The notes beneath the pieces are model-generated. The model did no database searches. It was not told the origin of the DNA and saw nothing but the letters and a program-made list of their open reading frames with translations. Source: Rhodocyclaceae bacterium (GTDB taxonomy: Bacteria; Pseudomonadota; Gammaproteobacteria; Burkholderiales; CAIKXV01). From it: a stretch of 64,000 nucleotides of DNA. The stretch lies in NCBI GenBank assembly GCA_020248265.1, contig JADCHX010000005.1, positions 1 through 64,000 of the forward strand. Reading direction: 5' to 3'. Made by a program: the position numbers and the translations under genes. Positions 33,173 through 42,466 of the stretch are shown here, piece by piece (position 1 is the first letter of the stretch; each line of letters opens with the position of its first letter).

Positions 33173-35482
33173 TCAGAACGCCGAGGTCCACATCAGGCCG
33201 ACCGACCGCTTGTCGTTGCCCGCGATGTTCAACGCGTCCTGCGAAAGCGTGAACTGCAGGCCCAGACGCGAAGTCCTCGAAAGGGGCGCGTCGTAGCCGA
33301 CGCGGTAGTCGCGCTGTCGACCGGTCGGTGCAAGGTCGATCTGCTCGATGCCGGTCGAGGCGACGCCGGTCACCGGGTCGATGGAAGTCACCGCGAGGCT
33401 CGCGCTACCCGCGGTCACACGAAGCGGCTGCCGGAAGGAAAAGCTGATCCGGTCGGCCGGGCGCAACAGTTCCGAAATACTGTAGCGCGCACCGAACGCC
33501 TGCGCCCGGATATCGCTGGTGTCCGTCAGCAGGCTTGCGTCGCCGGCCTGCCCCGACCGGGTCGTCGACTGCGATGCCTCGATGAAGATGCTCTCGCGGG
33601 CACTGAGCGAAATCAGGGCGGAGACGCCGAGCTCGATGCTCTGGCGGGCGCTGCCCAGGCCGACCGCCGACGACTCGCTGTAGCTGCTGCCGAGCAGCCC
33701 GTTGCGTTCGCCCAGGGACTGCGTGGAGACGCCGATCTGCAGCCGCTCGTGCACCCGCCAGGCGAGGCCAGCACCGACGGCGGTCGCCTTCTGCGCGAGC
33801 GGCATCGCCGCCGACTCCAGCGGCGACTGCGCCAGGCCGGCGCTGCCGCTGTAGGCGAACGCCACGCGCACGCCGCCACCGAGCGGCATGCCAGCGGCGA
33901 CGATGCTGCCACCCTGGCTGAACGAGGAAAGGTTGGTCGCCATCTCTCCGGCTGCGATGGCCGCATCTTCGGAGCCGTGCAGCGCGCGTACGTAGGAGTA
34001 CTGCACCGGTAACGCCGTGCCGTAACCGAACGCGAGCACTGCGCCACTGCGATCCTCGAGCAGCGCGTAAGCGGCACGAGATGGCCGGACGGCGTCCGGG
34101 TCCTGCCCGAACACGCCGAGCAACGACAGGCGGTCGGGTGCGGCTGGCGCCAGCATCGACAGCTCGCCGCCGTCTAGAGCCATCCTGCGCACGCCTGCGT
34201 TCGGGCTGACCGGCAACGCGTTGAGCTGCGCCGAAGCCGATGGCGTCCGGATCAGACCGGACAGATTGACCGAGAAGTTGCGCTGATAACCGTCCAGCGC
34301 GGTGTAGTTCGCGAGCCTCGACTGCACCGCCGACAGGTTGCCGAGCGCGCCGCTGGAGATCATCGAACCGGTGAGCGACGACACCGGCACCGCCCTGCCG
34401 TTCGCCTGTGTCACCGTGAGCGTCCCGTAGGGGCTGAAAGCCGTCGCCAGGTTCACCAGGCCGTTGCCGTAGGTGCTGTCCACGCCGGCCACGCCCAGGT
34501 CGGTGGCAGTGGCGAGCAGCAGGTTCGCGGCAGTGCCATTGGTACGCAGGATCGGCCACGCCCCCTGCAGCAGGAGCAGCGAGCCGCTGACCAGCGGTGC
34601 CGACATCGAGGTACCGCTCCACGCGGCGTAGGCGCCGTTGCCGCTCTTGGCTGCCGGCGCAAGGATGTTCTCGCCCGGTGCCGTCACCCAGCGCGCGGCA
34701 TACGAGGTCGCCTTCGCACCAGTGTCCACCAGCGATCCGGAGCCCGGACGGTTGCTGAAGGAGGACACGGTACCCGACGCATTCACCGAGCCGACGAACA
34801 CCAGCCTCGAAACCGCCGCAGCCGTAAGGCCGCGGGTGCTCGCGCCTCCGAGCAGGTTCTGCGCGCTGTTGCCGCCAGCCCAGACGATGAACGCACCTTT
34901 CCCCGCGGCGTAGTTGATCGCCGCCACGAGTTCGGGCGTGTTGCCGAAGGTCAGCGAGAGGTTGATCACGCCAGCACCGGCGTTCGCCGCGCGCACCAGG
35001 CCGTTGGCGACATCGGTCGAGTAGCCCGACCCGGACGCGTTGAGCACCTTCTGCGCAACGATGTTCGCGTTGGGCGCCATGCCGATCACGCTGCCGGCTG
35101 CGGTCGAATAGCCACGGTAGTTGACCGCGAACGGCATCCGCGCGTTCGCGGCTGCAATCGCGGCCACTGCAGTGCCATGGTTGTTGTCGTCGTTCGCACC
35201 GTTCGAGCAGCGGAACGTTACCGCCGCACAGCCGCTCAGTGCCCTGGACACCTGCCCGGCTGCGAACACGCTGTTGCCCGCGGCAATGCCGGTATCGACG
35301 ACACCGAGCACCTGCCCGGTGCCCCACTGGCCGGCAGACAGGATCGCCGGCGTGACTTTCATCTGCGCGAGCCAGGGCGCGACCGGCTGTGCGCCGGCCG
35401 GCGTGGCCATGCCGAATACAGCCGAAGCGACCGCCAGGAAGAGTGCCTTGCGCGGCGCGTCGAGCGTAGTTGCGTTCACCAT
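33173..35482 (-). CDS. Subtilisin-type (S8) autotransporter serine protease
   Basis: A 769-residue protein. Signal peptide to about residue 32 (PAGAQ). S8 protease domain about 40-345 with D63 (VVDTGI), H102 (NNHGTAVA), oxyanion N205 and S292 (SGTSMSAP). A short linker leads to a C-terminal beta-barrel of about 280 residues with alternating hydrophobic strands and a terminal Phe, the outer-membrane assembly signal. It should display or release its protease at the cell surface. AGGG precedes the ATG. A probable cyclic-di-GMP riboswitch lies in its 5' leader, suggesting control by the biofilm/motility second messenger. Confidence 0.9.
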   Translation of the reverse strand: MVNATTLDAPRKALFLAVASAVFGMATPAGAQPVAPWLAQMKVTPAILSAGQWGTGQVLGVVDTGIAAGNSVFAAGQVSRALSGCAAVTFRCSNGANDDNNHGTAVAAIAAANARMPFAVNYRGYSTAAGSVIGMAPNANIVAQKVLNASGSGYSTDVANGLVRAANAGAGVINLSLTFGNTPELVAAINYAAGKGAFIVWAGGNSAQNLLGGASTRGLTAAAVSRLVFVGSVNASGTVSSFSNRPGSGSLVDTGAKATSYAARWVTAPGENILAPAAKSGNGAYAAWSGTSMSAPLVSGSLLLLQGAWPILRTNGTAANLLLATATDLGVAGVDSTYGNGLVNLATAFSPYGTLTVTQANGRAVPVSSLTGSMISSGALGNLSAVQSRLANYTALDGYQRNFSVNLSGLIRTPSASAQLNALPVSPNAGVRRMALDGGELSMLAPAAPDRLSLLGVFGQDPDAVRPSRAAYALLEDRSGAVLAFGYGTALPVQYSYVRALHGSEDAAIAAGEMATNLSSFSQGGSIVAAGMPLGGGVRVAFAYSGSAGLAQSPLESAAMPLAQKATAVGAGLAWRVHERLQIGVSTQSLGERNGLLGSSYSESSAVGLGSARQSIELGVSALISLSARESIFIEASQSTTRSGQAGDASLLTDTSDIRAQAFGARYSISELLRPADRISFSFRQPLRVTAGSASLAVTSIDPVTGVASTGIEQIDLAPTGRQRDYRVGYDAPLSRTSRLGLQFTLSQDALNIAGNDKRSVGLMWTSAF

Positions 35483-35536
35483 CGGTAGCCCTCGAAATGT
35501 GCGGGCGATGACGGCGGCGCAGGCAGTCCCGTGCGG

Positions 35537-35617
35537 GATCTGGCAGCTGGCTGGCGTGGTCTTCGACCGTAGCCCCTGTAGCTTTGCGCCGCCGGCTTTC
35601 GCCGGGTTTGCCGGATG
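35537..35617 (-). promoter_or_regulatory. Probable cyclic-di-GMP class I (GEMM) riboswitch
   Basis: On the minus strand the leader reads GGCAAACC, a CCGGC-GAAA-GCCGG hairpin with the conserved GAAA tetraloop, then GGCGCAAAGC, then a second irregular hairpin, and closes with GCTGCC. These are the fixed elements of the GEMM-I aptamer. Outer stem P1 pairs ATCCGGCA with TGCCAGAT with one mismatch. By my count of the Vibrio Vc2 RNA, the ligand-contacting G20, A47 and C92 are kept. It ends 54 bases before the autotransporter start; a TCCC-GCAC-GGGA hairpin follows and may be the expression platform. Confidence 0.75.
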
Positions 35618-35885
35618 GACGCCATTGCCCTTTGTTGGGGTTGGCGTCCGTCTGAGTGGATGGAGATTAGTGATGGCCGCCCCGACCGTCGCGGAGGTTA
35701 TGCACTGCAGCGGTGTGAATTTGTCGACAGGAGCGGCTGCCTGCCAGCGTGGGCGGGGCCTGTTGCGGGATTCGTCTGTTCACCCTGCCTGCCGTTCGTG
35801 TCAGTATCCTTGACCGACCCGTCCAACGTGGCCGCGCCAGCCGTCGCGCAGCCAGTTGAATTCAACTCAGGCGCCAGTCCAACCG
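35618..35885. other. Intergenic region upstream of the riboswitch and the orphan gene
   Basis: This stretch must hold the promoter for the riboswitch/autotransporter transcript and for the plus-strand orphan gene. It appears less GC-rich than its surroundings. I see no clear paired -35/-10 boxes, no RNA gene and no mobile-element end. Confidence 0.4.
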
Positions 35886-36380
35886 ATGTGTTACCTGATC
35901 AGCGTTGCAGTCGCTTCGCCGGGCATAGACGTGCAGGCGCACTTCCACGGCTTCGGCCTGGTGGCTGCCGACACGGTCAACCCGACGGTCAAGGAGGCTC
36001 TCGGCCCATACCCGGCGTTCGACATCACCGAGCACGGATGCTCGTGCTCTCTGCATGCGCATGGGTCCAGGCACGACGAGGCCGAGCTTCGACGGCGCTA
36101 TGCAAAGAAGGGCTGGACAGCCGCGAAGATCGATCGCGCGATCGAGTCCGTATCCCGCTCTCGCGCACACTCGCCGCGGACCGCCCGAGATCGGTTCCTG
36201 GAGGCTCTCTCGGCGATGTGCGGCGCGGGCGCATCAGTCCGTCTCCTATCGCACGCATACGCGGGTCGATTCGATCAGGAGACTTTCAAGCTGTCGCCGC
36301 CTGGGCGCATCGCGCTGGGCACGCTCTCGCGCGCAACGTTCATGGAGGACGCCGTCCTCGCGATCGAGCCGCAGGGCTGA
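35886..36380 (+). CDS. Conserved-looking protein of unknown function with HGCSCSLHAHG motif
   Basis: A 164-residue cytosolic protein starting MCYLISVAVASPG. A Cys/His cluster (H50, C52, C54, H57, H59) could bind a metal or a cofactor. It is followed by a highly charged helix (about 64-92, rich in Arg, Lys and Glu). I recognise no family. Coding potential is supported by length, balanced composition and an early beta-strand pattern. An in-frame TTG at 35856 is a weaker start. It is isolated between the riboswitch/protease unit and the amidase gene, in DNA with a somewhat different composition, so recent acquisition is possible. Confidence 0.6.
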   Translation: MCYLISVAVASPGIDVQAHFHGFGLVAADTVNPTVKEALGPYPAFDITEHGCSCSLHAHGSRHDEAELRRRYAKKGWTAAKIDRAIESVSRSRAHSPRTARDRFLEALSAMCGAGASVRLLSHAYAGRFDQETFKLSPPGRIALGTLSRATFMEDAVLAIEPQG

Positions 36381-36414
36381 TTCCAAGCCATGCCTTGCAA
36401 GGCGCGATCAGCCA

Positions 36415-36439
36415 GTCGGCGTCACCTCGAATCGCCGAC
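36415..36439. terminator. 7-bp stem-loop between convergent genes
   Basis: GTCGGCG and CGCCGAC pair around 11 bases in the 151-base gap between the orphan gene and the amidase gene. A separate 12-base perfect palindrome, GCCTTGCAAGGC, lies at 36392-36403. Neither has a T-run. Confidence 0.4.
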
Positions 36440-36531
36440 CTGATTCCGATCGCCGCCTGCCATGTCGCCAGGCCTCTTCATTCGCCCCTGGCACGCTGAC
36501 CCGAAGAGGTGGCAGGCCTGCGCCAGAACGC

Positions 36532-37815
36532 CTAGCGGGAGATCGTCTTCCAGGCCGCGTCGGCCGCAAGCAGCACGGTGCTGTCGCCGCGGTACGGTCC
36601 GACGAACTGCACCCCGAGCGGCAGCGCCTTCTGACCGATGCCGGCGGGAATCGTCACGCACGGCAGGCCGAGCGTCGTCCAGTTCTTGTTGAACAGCGAG
36701 TTACCGGTGCTGGTCAGGCCGAACGGCGCCTCGCCCGGCGCGCTCGGGGTGAGCAGCACGTCGACCGTGCGGAACGCATCGATGAACATCGCGCCCACTT
36801 CCAGCACCACGTCGATCGCACGCTCGTAGAGCTCGCGCGAGGTACCGCGGCCGCGCTCGATGCGCGAGCGCAGGTCTTCGCTCAGCAGTTCGCGCTGCTT
36901 GTCGTACTCATAACCGAGCGAAAACGCCTCCTCGAACTGCATGATGGTCGCGTTGGCATCGTAGATCGCCACCGCCTGCGGCGGCAGGTCGGCATCGACG
37001 ACCGTCCAGCCGGCCGCGCGCAGCTTGTCTGCGACGTTCGCGAGCAGGTTGCGCGTAGGCTCGTCGGTCTTGTCCCAGTGCGGCGTGCGGTAGAGGCCGA
37101 CGCGGGGCTTTGCCTTGTTGCGCGCGAAGTCGGGCAGCGGCCGGCCGGAGGTGGCGCAGACGAGTAGGGCTGCATCCTCCACCGTGCGGGCATGGGTGCC
37201 GATGGTGTCGAGGGACTCGGCGACGATCTTCAGCCCGGCCCGGTTGATCGTGTTGAACGTCGGCTTGTAGCCGACGATGCCGCAGAACGCAGCCGGCCGG
37301 ATGGTCGAACCCCCAGTCTGGGTACCGAACGCGAACGGCACCATCTGGTCGGCCACGGCAGCCGCCGAACCACTCGACGAGCCGCCGGGCGTGTGGCTCA
37401 GGTTGTGCGGATTGCGGGTGCGCGCCGGGTGGTTGTTGGCGAACTCGGTGGTCTCGGTCTTGCCGAGGATCACCGCGCCGGCACGCCGGGCGGCCGCGAT
37501 GCACGCTGCATCGGCGCGCGGGCGATGGCCGGCGTAGATCGCCGAGTTGCAGGCAGTCGGCATGTCGGCCGTGTCGATCACGTCTTTCACGCCGACCGGC
37601 ACGCCGTGCAGCACACCGCGGCGCGGGCCACGGTCGCAGGCACGCGCCTGCTCGATGGCCAGTTCCGCGTCGAGGAATGCCCATGCCTGCACGGTCGGTT
37701 CACGTTCGGCGATGCGTGCAAGGCACGCGCGGACCAGCGTTTCGCTGGTCAGGCGTCCCGCGGCGATTTCGCGCGCGGCCTGGGTTGCGGAGAACTGGTT
37801 GGCAACGCTGGCCAT
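36532..37815 (-). CDS. Amidase (amidase-signature family)
   Basis: A 427-residue hydrolase with the Ser-cisSer-Lys triad of the amidase-signature family: K77 in GVPVGVKDVID, S146 in PGGSSSGSAA and S170 in TQTGGSTIRPA. The family also includes GatA, but no gatB/gatC is nearby and the C-terminal half lacks GatA features, so it is a free-standing amidase for small or aryl amides. The ATG at 37815 follows GAGGAAA. It is divergent from the M16 peptidase gene. Confidence 0.9.
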   Translation of the reverse strand: MASVANQFSATQAAREIAAGRLTSETLVRACLARIAEREPTVQAWAFLDAELAIEQARACDRGPRRGVLHGVPVGVKDVIDTADMPTACNSAIYAGHRPRADAACIAAARRAGAVILGKTETTEFANNHPARTRNPHNLSHTPGGSSSGSAAAVADQMVPFAFGTQTGGSTIRPAAFCGIVGYKPTFNTINRAGLKIVAESLDTIGTHARTVEDAALLVCATSGRPLPDFARNKAKPRVGLYRTPHWDKTDEPTRNLLANVADKLRAAGWTVVDADLPPQAVAIYDANATIMQFEEAFSLGYEYDKQRELLSEDLRSRIERGRGTSRELYERAIDVVLEVGAMFIDAFRTVDVLLTPSAPGEAPFGLTSTGNSLFNKNWTTLGLPCVTIPAGIGQKALPLGVQFVGPYRGDSTVLLAADAAWKTISR

Positions 37816-37954
37816 CGGGTTTTTCCTCTTCTTCGGCGGGCTCGGGAAGGATGCATCCGGACGGTTCGACTGTATCACGCGACCGCCTTCAGCCTGCTCT
37901 ATGATCCGTCTCGAACGTGTCCGCGCCCCGGGCACGCCTGCCTTCGAAAGCCTC

Positions 37955-40912
37955 ATGCCGACCCTGCCCCGCCCGTCCCGTCCGCGAAGCGCCAAGCCCG
38001 CCTTGCATCCTGTCCGCCGCTGGCTGGGTACGCTGCTGGCCGCCATGTCCCTGCTGGCAGCACCGCTGCCCGGTACGGTCGCCGGCACGACCCTCGGGGC
38101 CGCCCTGGCAACGGCCGCAGCCGCGGCCGCGTCGCTGGCCGCCATGCCGGCGGCCGCGCAACCCAGGTTGCCACCAGGCGTGACGCGCGGCCCCAGCGTC
38201 GAGGGCATCACCGAATACCGGCTGGCCAACGGCCTGCAGGTGCTGCTGTTTCCCGACGAGTCGAGCGCCAACTTCATGGCGAACATCACCTACATGGTCG
38301 GCTCGCGCCACGAGAACTATGGCGAACGTGGAATGGCCCACCTGCTGGAACACCTGCTGTTCCGGCGCACGACGAACATCCCGAGCATCTCGAAGGCGCT
38401 GGCTGAACGCGGTGCCTGGTCCAACGGTACGACCTGGCTCGACCGCACCAACTACTTCGGCACCTTCTCGGCGAGCGAGGACAACCTGCGCTGGGTGATC
38501 GCGATGGAAGCCGACCGTATGGTCAATACGCAGATCACGCGCGCGGAACTCGACCCCGAGATGTCAGTGGTGCGCAACGAGTTCGAGCAGGGCGAAAACA
38601 ACCCGGTACGGGTGCTGATGCAGCGCGTCACCTCGTCGGCCTACCTGTGGCACAACTACGGCAACAGCACGATCGGCGCGCGTTCGGACATCGAGAACGT
38701 ACCGATCGAGCGGCTGGAGGCTTTCTACCGGACGTACTACCAGCCGGACAACGCATCCCTGCTGCTCGCCGGGCGCTTCGACGAGACGCTCGCGCTGGAG
38801 TTGATCGCGAAGCACTTCGGCGCGATCCCGGCACCGAAACGCGTGCTGCCGCGGACCTACACCGTCGAACCGGTGCAGGACGGCGAGCGGCAGGTGGTAC
38901 TGCGCCGCACCGGCGACGTGCAGGCGGTGATCGCCGCCTACCACATCCCGGCGGGCCCGCACCCGGATTCGGCGGCGATCGACCTGCTGACCGAGATCCT
39001 GCGTACACCCCCGGCGGGCCGCCTGTTCCGCGCGCTGGTCGAGCGCAAGCGCGCGGTGTCCGTTTTCGGCTTCGACCAGGCGATGCGCGAGCCCGGCATC
39101 GCGATGTACGGCGCGCAACTCACGCTCGACCAGCCGATCGAAGCGGCGCGCGACACGCTCACCGCGACGCTCGAAGGGCTGGCGAAAGAGCCGGTCACCG
39201 AGGCCGAGGTGGAGCGCGCGCGCACCGCGTTGCTGCGCCAGTACGACGAGATCATGGCCAATCCGCCGGCGCTGGGCCGGGCGATGAGCGATTCGATCGC
39301 CACCGGCGACTGGCGCCTGTTCTTCCTGCAGCGCGACCGCCTGCGCAAGGCGACCGCCGCCGACGTGAACCGGGTGGCCGCTGCCTACTTCAAGCCGTCG
39401 AACCGCACGCTGGGGCTGTTCATCCCCGATCCGAAACCCGACCGGGCCGAGATCCCGCCGACGCCGGACGTGGCCGAGCTGCTGCGCGACTACAAGGGCG
39501 ACACCGCACTGGCAGCCGGCGAGACCTTCGACCCGGCACCGGCCAATATCGAGAAGCGCACGCTGCGGCGTACGCTGCCGGTTGGCCTCGATCTGGTGAT
39601 GCTGCCGCGGCGCACCCGTGGCGAGACGGTCAACTTCCAGCTCACGCTGCGCTTCGGCGACGAGAAGTCGGTGTTCGGCCGTGGCACGCAGGCGAGCTTC
39701 GCCGCGGCGATGCTGATGCGCGGGACTGCGCTGCGCGATCGCCAGCAGATCCAGGATGCGTTCAACGCGCTGCGCGCGCAGGTATCGATCGGCGGTGGCC
39801 CGACCTCGGTCACCGTCACGGGACAGACGGTGAAGTCGCAGTTGCCGGCCGTACTGGAACTGGTCGCCGAGGTGCTGCGGCGGCCTTCCTTCCCGGAACG
39901 GGACCTGGAAGAGATGCGGGCGGAATCGATCGCCTCGATCGATCGCCAGCGCCAGGATCCGGCGTCGATCGGAGCGCTGGCGTTCAACCGGCACTTCAAC
40001 ATCCACCCGCCGGGCGACATCCGCCACGTACAGACGCTCGACGAGCAGATGGCACAGGTTCGCGCGGTCACGCTGGACGGCGTGCGTGCCTTCCACCGCG
40101 AGTTCTACGGCGCCAGCAAGGGGGAGTTCGCCGCCGTCGGCGACTTCGACGAGGCCGCGCTCGCCGGGCTGGTCGGCAGGCTGTTCAACGACTGGAAAAG
40201 CCCCCGGCCGTGGCAGCGCGTGCCGAACGTGCATGCCGACATCGCGCCGTCCCGCATCGTGATCGAGACGCCCGACCGTGCGAACGCGTCCTTCCGGATG
40301 GGGATGAATCTCGCGCTGCGCGTGGACGACCCGGATTACCCGGCACTGTTGCTGGGCGAGCAGATGCTCGGTGGCGGCTTCCTCAGTTCGCGCCTCGCCA
40401 CGCGCGTACGGCATCAGGAAGGCCTGTCGTACTCGATCTGGGCACAGATCGCCGCTGGCAGCCTCGACGACAGCGGCGCATTCATCGCCGGTGCGATCTT
40501 CGCCCCGGAGAACGCTGCGCGCCTGGAGGCGGCCGTGCGCGAAGAACTGCAGCGGGCGCTCGCCGACGGCTTCACCGAGCAGGAGGTCGCAAGCGCGAAG
40601 AGCGGCTACCTGCAGTCGGTACGGGTCGCGCGCTCGTCGGACACCCGTCTGGCGGCGGCACTCGCATCGAACCAGTTCCTCGGGCGCACCTATGCGTTCC
40701 AGGAAGCGCTCGATGCAAAGGTCGCGGCCACCACGCCGCAGCAGGTGGTGGAGGCACTGCGCAGGCGGCTCGACCTGTCGAAGCTCACCACGGTGATCGC
40801 CGGCGATTTCGCGGGAGCGGCGAAACGGCCCGGCAGCCTGCGAACCCAGCCCGGTGGATCCACGGCGGCCGCCGGGCCAGCCCCCGCGTCGAAGCCCGCC
40901 GCAGCGCCTTGA
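37955..40912 (+). CDS. M16 (insulinase-type) zinc metallopeptidase, two-domain, exported
   Basis: A 985-residue periplasmic peptidase. The N-terminal signal region is long and Ala-rich, ending near AAAQP (about residue 68). The first M16 domain carries the inverted zinc motif H129-LL-E132-H133 and the third ligand E209 in VRNEFEQ. The second half is homologous but lacks HxxEH; it keeps the substrate-side Arg/Tyr region (RHQEGLSYSIW). This is the two-domain clamshell in one chain. I prefer the ATG at 37955 (GAAAG upstream) to the ATG at 37901. Its stop overlaps the start of the exonuclease gene. Confidence 0.88.
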   Translation: MPTLPRPSRPRSAKPALHPVRRWLGTLLAAMSLLAAPLPGTVAGTTLGAALATAAAAAASLAAMPAAAQPRLPPGVTRGPSVEGITEYRLANGLQVLLFPDESSANFMANITYMVGSRHENYGERGMAHLLEHLLFRRTTNIPSISKALAERGAWSNGTTWLDRTNYFGTFSASEDNLRWVIAMEADRMVNTQITRAELDPEMSVVRNEFEQGENNPVRVLMQRVTSSAYLWHNYGNSTIGARSDIENVPIERLEAFYRTYYQPDNASLLLAGRFDETLALELIAKHFGAIPAPKRVLPRTYTVEPVQDGERQVVLRRTGDVQAVIAAYHIPAGPHPDSAAIDLLTEILRTPPAGRLFRALVERKRAVSVFGFDQAMREPGIAMYGAQLTLDQPIEAARDTLTATLEGLAKEPVTEAEVERARTALLRQYDEIMANPPALGRAMSDSIATGDWRLFFLQRDRLRKATAADVNRVAAAYFKPSNRTLGLFIPDPKPDRAEIPPTPDVAELLRDYKGDTALAAGETFDPAPANIEKRTLRRTLPVGLDLVMLPRRTRGETVNFQLTLRFGDEKSVFGRGTQASFAAAMLMRGTALRDRQQIQDAFNALRAQVSIGGGPTSVTVTGQTVKSQLPAVLELVAEVLRRPSFPERDLEEMRAESIASIDRQRQDPASIGALAFNRHFNIHPPGDIRHVQTLDEQMAQVRAVTLDGVRAFHREFYGASKGEFAAVGDFDEAALAGLVGRLFNDWKSPRPWQRVPNVHADIAPSRIVIETPDRANASFRMGMNLALRVDDPDYPALLLGEQMLGGGFLSSRLATRVRHQEGLSYSIWAQIAAGSLDDSGAFIAGAIFAPENAARLEAAVREELQRALADGFTEQEVASAKSGYLQSVRVARSSDTRLAAALASNQFLGRTYAFQEALDAKVAATTPQQVVEALRRRLDLSKLTTVIAGDFAGAAKRPGSLRTQPGGSTAAAGPAPASKPAAAP

Positions 40913-42408
40913 TCGCAGCCCTGTTCGATCGCCCGGCCGTACTCCTCGACCTGGAGACGACCGGGGCCTCGCCGGCCCGCGACCGGATCACAGAGATCGG
41001 GCTGGTCGAGATCGGCCCCGGCCTGCCTGACCCGGCGCTGGGCGAAGACCCGGTAAGCTGGAGTACGCTGGTGCAGCCAGGCATGCCGATCCCCCCCTTC
41101 ATCAGCGGGCTCACCGGCATCGACGACGACATGGTCGCCACGGCACCGCGTTTCGCCGACCTCGCGGCCGACCTGGCGCGGCGGCTGGAGGGCAAGGTGC
41201 TGGTAGCGCACAACGTGCGTTTCGACTACGGTTTCCTGCGCGCAGAGTTCGAGCGCGCCGGCATCGCGTTCGCGCTGCCCGCCCTGTGCAGCGCCAGGCT
41301 GTCACGCAAGCTCTATCCGCAGTACCCGCGGCACAACCTCGATTCGCTGATCGCGCGCCACGGCCTGCACTGCAGCGAGCGGCATCGCGCGCTGGGCGAT
41401 GCGCGCGTGATCGGCGACTTCCTGGTGGCGGCCGTGACGGACCTCGGTGCCGATCGGGTGCGCGAAGTGGCCAGCGCACTGACCGCCCCGGCCGGCACGC
41501 CGCGCGAAACCGTCGCGCTCGCCGATGAGCTTGCAGACGCGCCCGGCTGCTTCGTGCTGCGCGCCTCCGACGGCGGCGTGCTGTACGTCGGTGGCGGCGC
41601 CAGCATGCGCGGCGAGGCACTCCGGCTGCTGCAGAAATCCAGTCCGCTCGGCCGCGCGTTGCTGTCGGAGGCCGCGACCGTAGACCCCGAGCCGCATCCC
41701 GGCGTGCTCGGTGCAGCCCTCGCCCAGCGACGGCTGATCGAACGGTTCGCGCCGAAGCACCAGCGGCGGGTCGCCTCCGAACCGCTGCGCGAGTCGTGGA
41801 GTCTCGCCTGGAGCGGCGCCCCCGCGAGCGGTTTCGCGTTGCGCGAGGCCGGACTGTCCGCCGGCACCCGCGAAACCCGGTTCGGCGACTTTCCCGACGA
41901 ACGAACGGCACGCAAGGCCCTTGCCGCGTTCGCGCGGGAACACCGGCTCTGCCTGCCGCGCCTCGGGTTGATGGCCGACGGCACGGCTGCACGCGAAGCC
42001 GCCGACCGTCCGGCGGCGCCGGCCGGCGGCTGCGCCACGCCATGCGCAGCCGCTGCGCGACGCGAATGCCTGGGCGCCGGGCAAACTCACGCGCCGGGCC
42101 TGGAAACCGAGGCAGCCCACCTCGGACGTGCGCTCACCGCCCTCGCACGGCTGCCACGCCCGACGCCGACGGCAACGCAGGGGCGCGTCGGTTTCCGCGA
42201 GACCGATATCGACGGCCGCTCCGAGCTGCATGTGTTCGAGGGCCCGCACTACCTGGGCAGCGTGGAAGATGCCGACGCACTGGCCGACCTCGACGCGCGC
42301 GCGCGAGGCCTTGCCGACGGCAGCCTGCAGCCGGATCCGCAGCCGCTGCGCATCCTCGCCCGGCTGCTGAAGACCCCGGGGCTGCGGATCGAACGCATCC
42401 GCCTCTGA
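40909..42408 (+). CDS. DnaQ-like 3'-5' exonuclease fused to a degenerate GIY-YIG domain
   Basis: A 499-residue protein. Exonuclease motifs: I at D14-x-E16 (DLETTG), II at H101...D106 (AHNVRFD), III at H159-x-A-x-x-D164 (HRALGDA). A second domain at about 210-290 looks like GIY-YIG of UvrC/Cho: PGCF for GxY, LYVG at 225-228, R234, and LAQRRLIERFAPKHQ, where Gln273 stands at the catalytic Glu position, so nuclease activity there is doubtful. The C-terminal 200 residues are poorly conserved and Ala/Arg-rich. The start is a TTG overlapping the peptidase TGA (TTGA), without a ribosome site; other starts are worse. Confidence 0.75.
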   Translation: MIAALFDRPAVLLDLETTGASPARDRITEIGLVEIGPGLPDPALGEDPVSWSTLVQPGMPIPPFISGLTGIDDDMVATAPRFADLAADLARRLEGKVLVAHNVRFDYGFLRAEFERAGIAFALPALCSARLSRKLYPQYPRHNLDSLIARHGLHCSERHRALGDARVIGDFLVAAVTDLGADRVREVASALTAPAGTPRETVALADELADAPGCFVLRASDGGVLYVGGGASMRGEALRLLQKSSPLGRALLSEAATVDPEPHPGVLGAALAQRRLIERFAPKHQRRVASEPLRESWSLAWSGAPASGFALREAGLSAGTRETRFGDFPDERTARKALAAFAREHRLCLPRLGLMADGTAAREAADRPAAPAGGCATPCAAAARRECLGAGQTHAPGLETEAAHLGRALTALARLPRPTPTATQGRVGFRETDIDGRSELHVFEGPHYLGSVEDADALADLDARARGLADGSLQPDPQPLRILARLLKTPGLRIERIRL

Positions 42409-42466
42409 CGAAGCGCGCGGGCCCCTGCGGTATCATCCGCCGCTCGATATTGCCCAGGTGCAGACC

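Noticed and set aside
36532-37815. Glutamyl-tRNA amidotransferase subunit A
   Set aside because: The triad fits all amidase-signature enzymes, but gatB and gatC are absent from the neighbourhood.
38647-42408. A 1253-codon frame that would fuse M16 DNA with the exonuclease
   Set aside because: Its first 750 codons are an alternative frame of the M16 gene; domain content begins only at about 40909.
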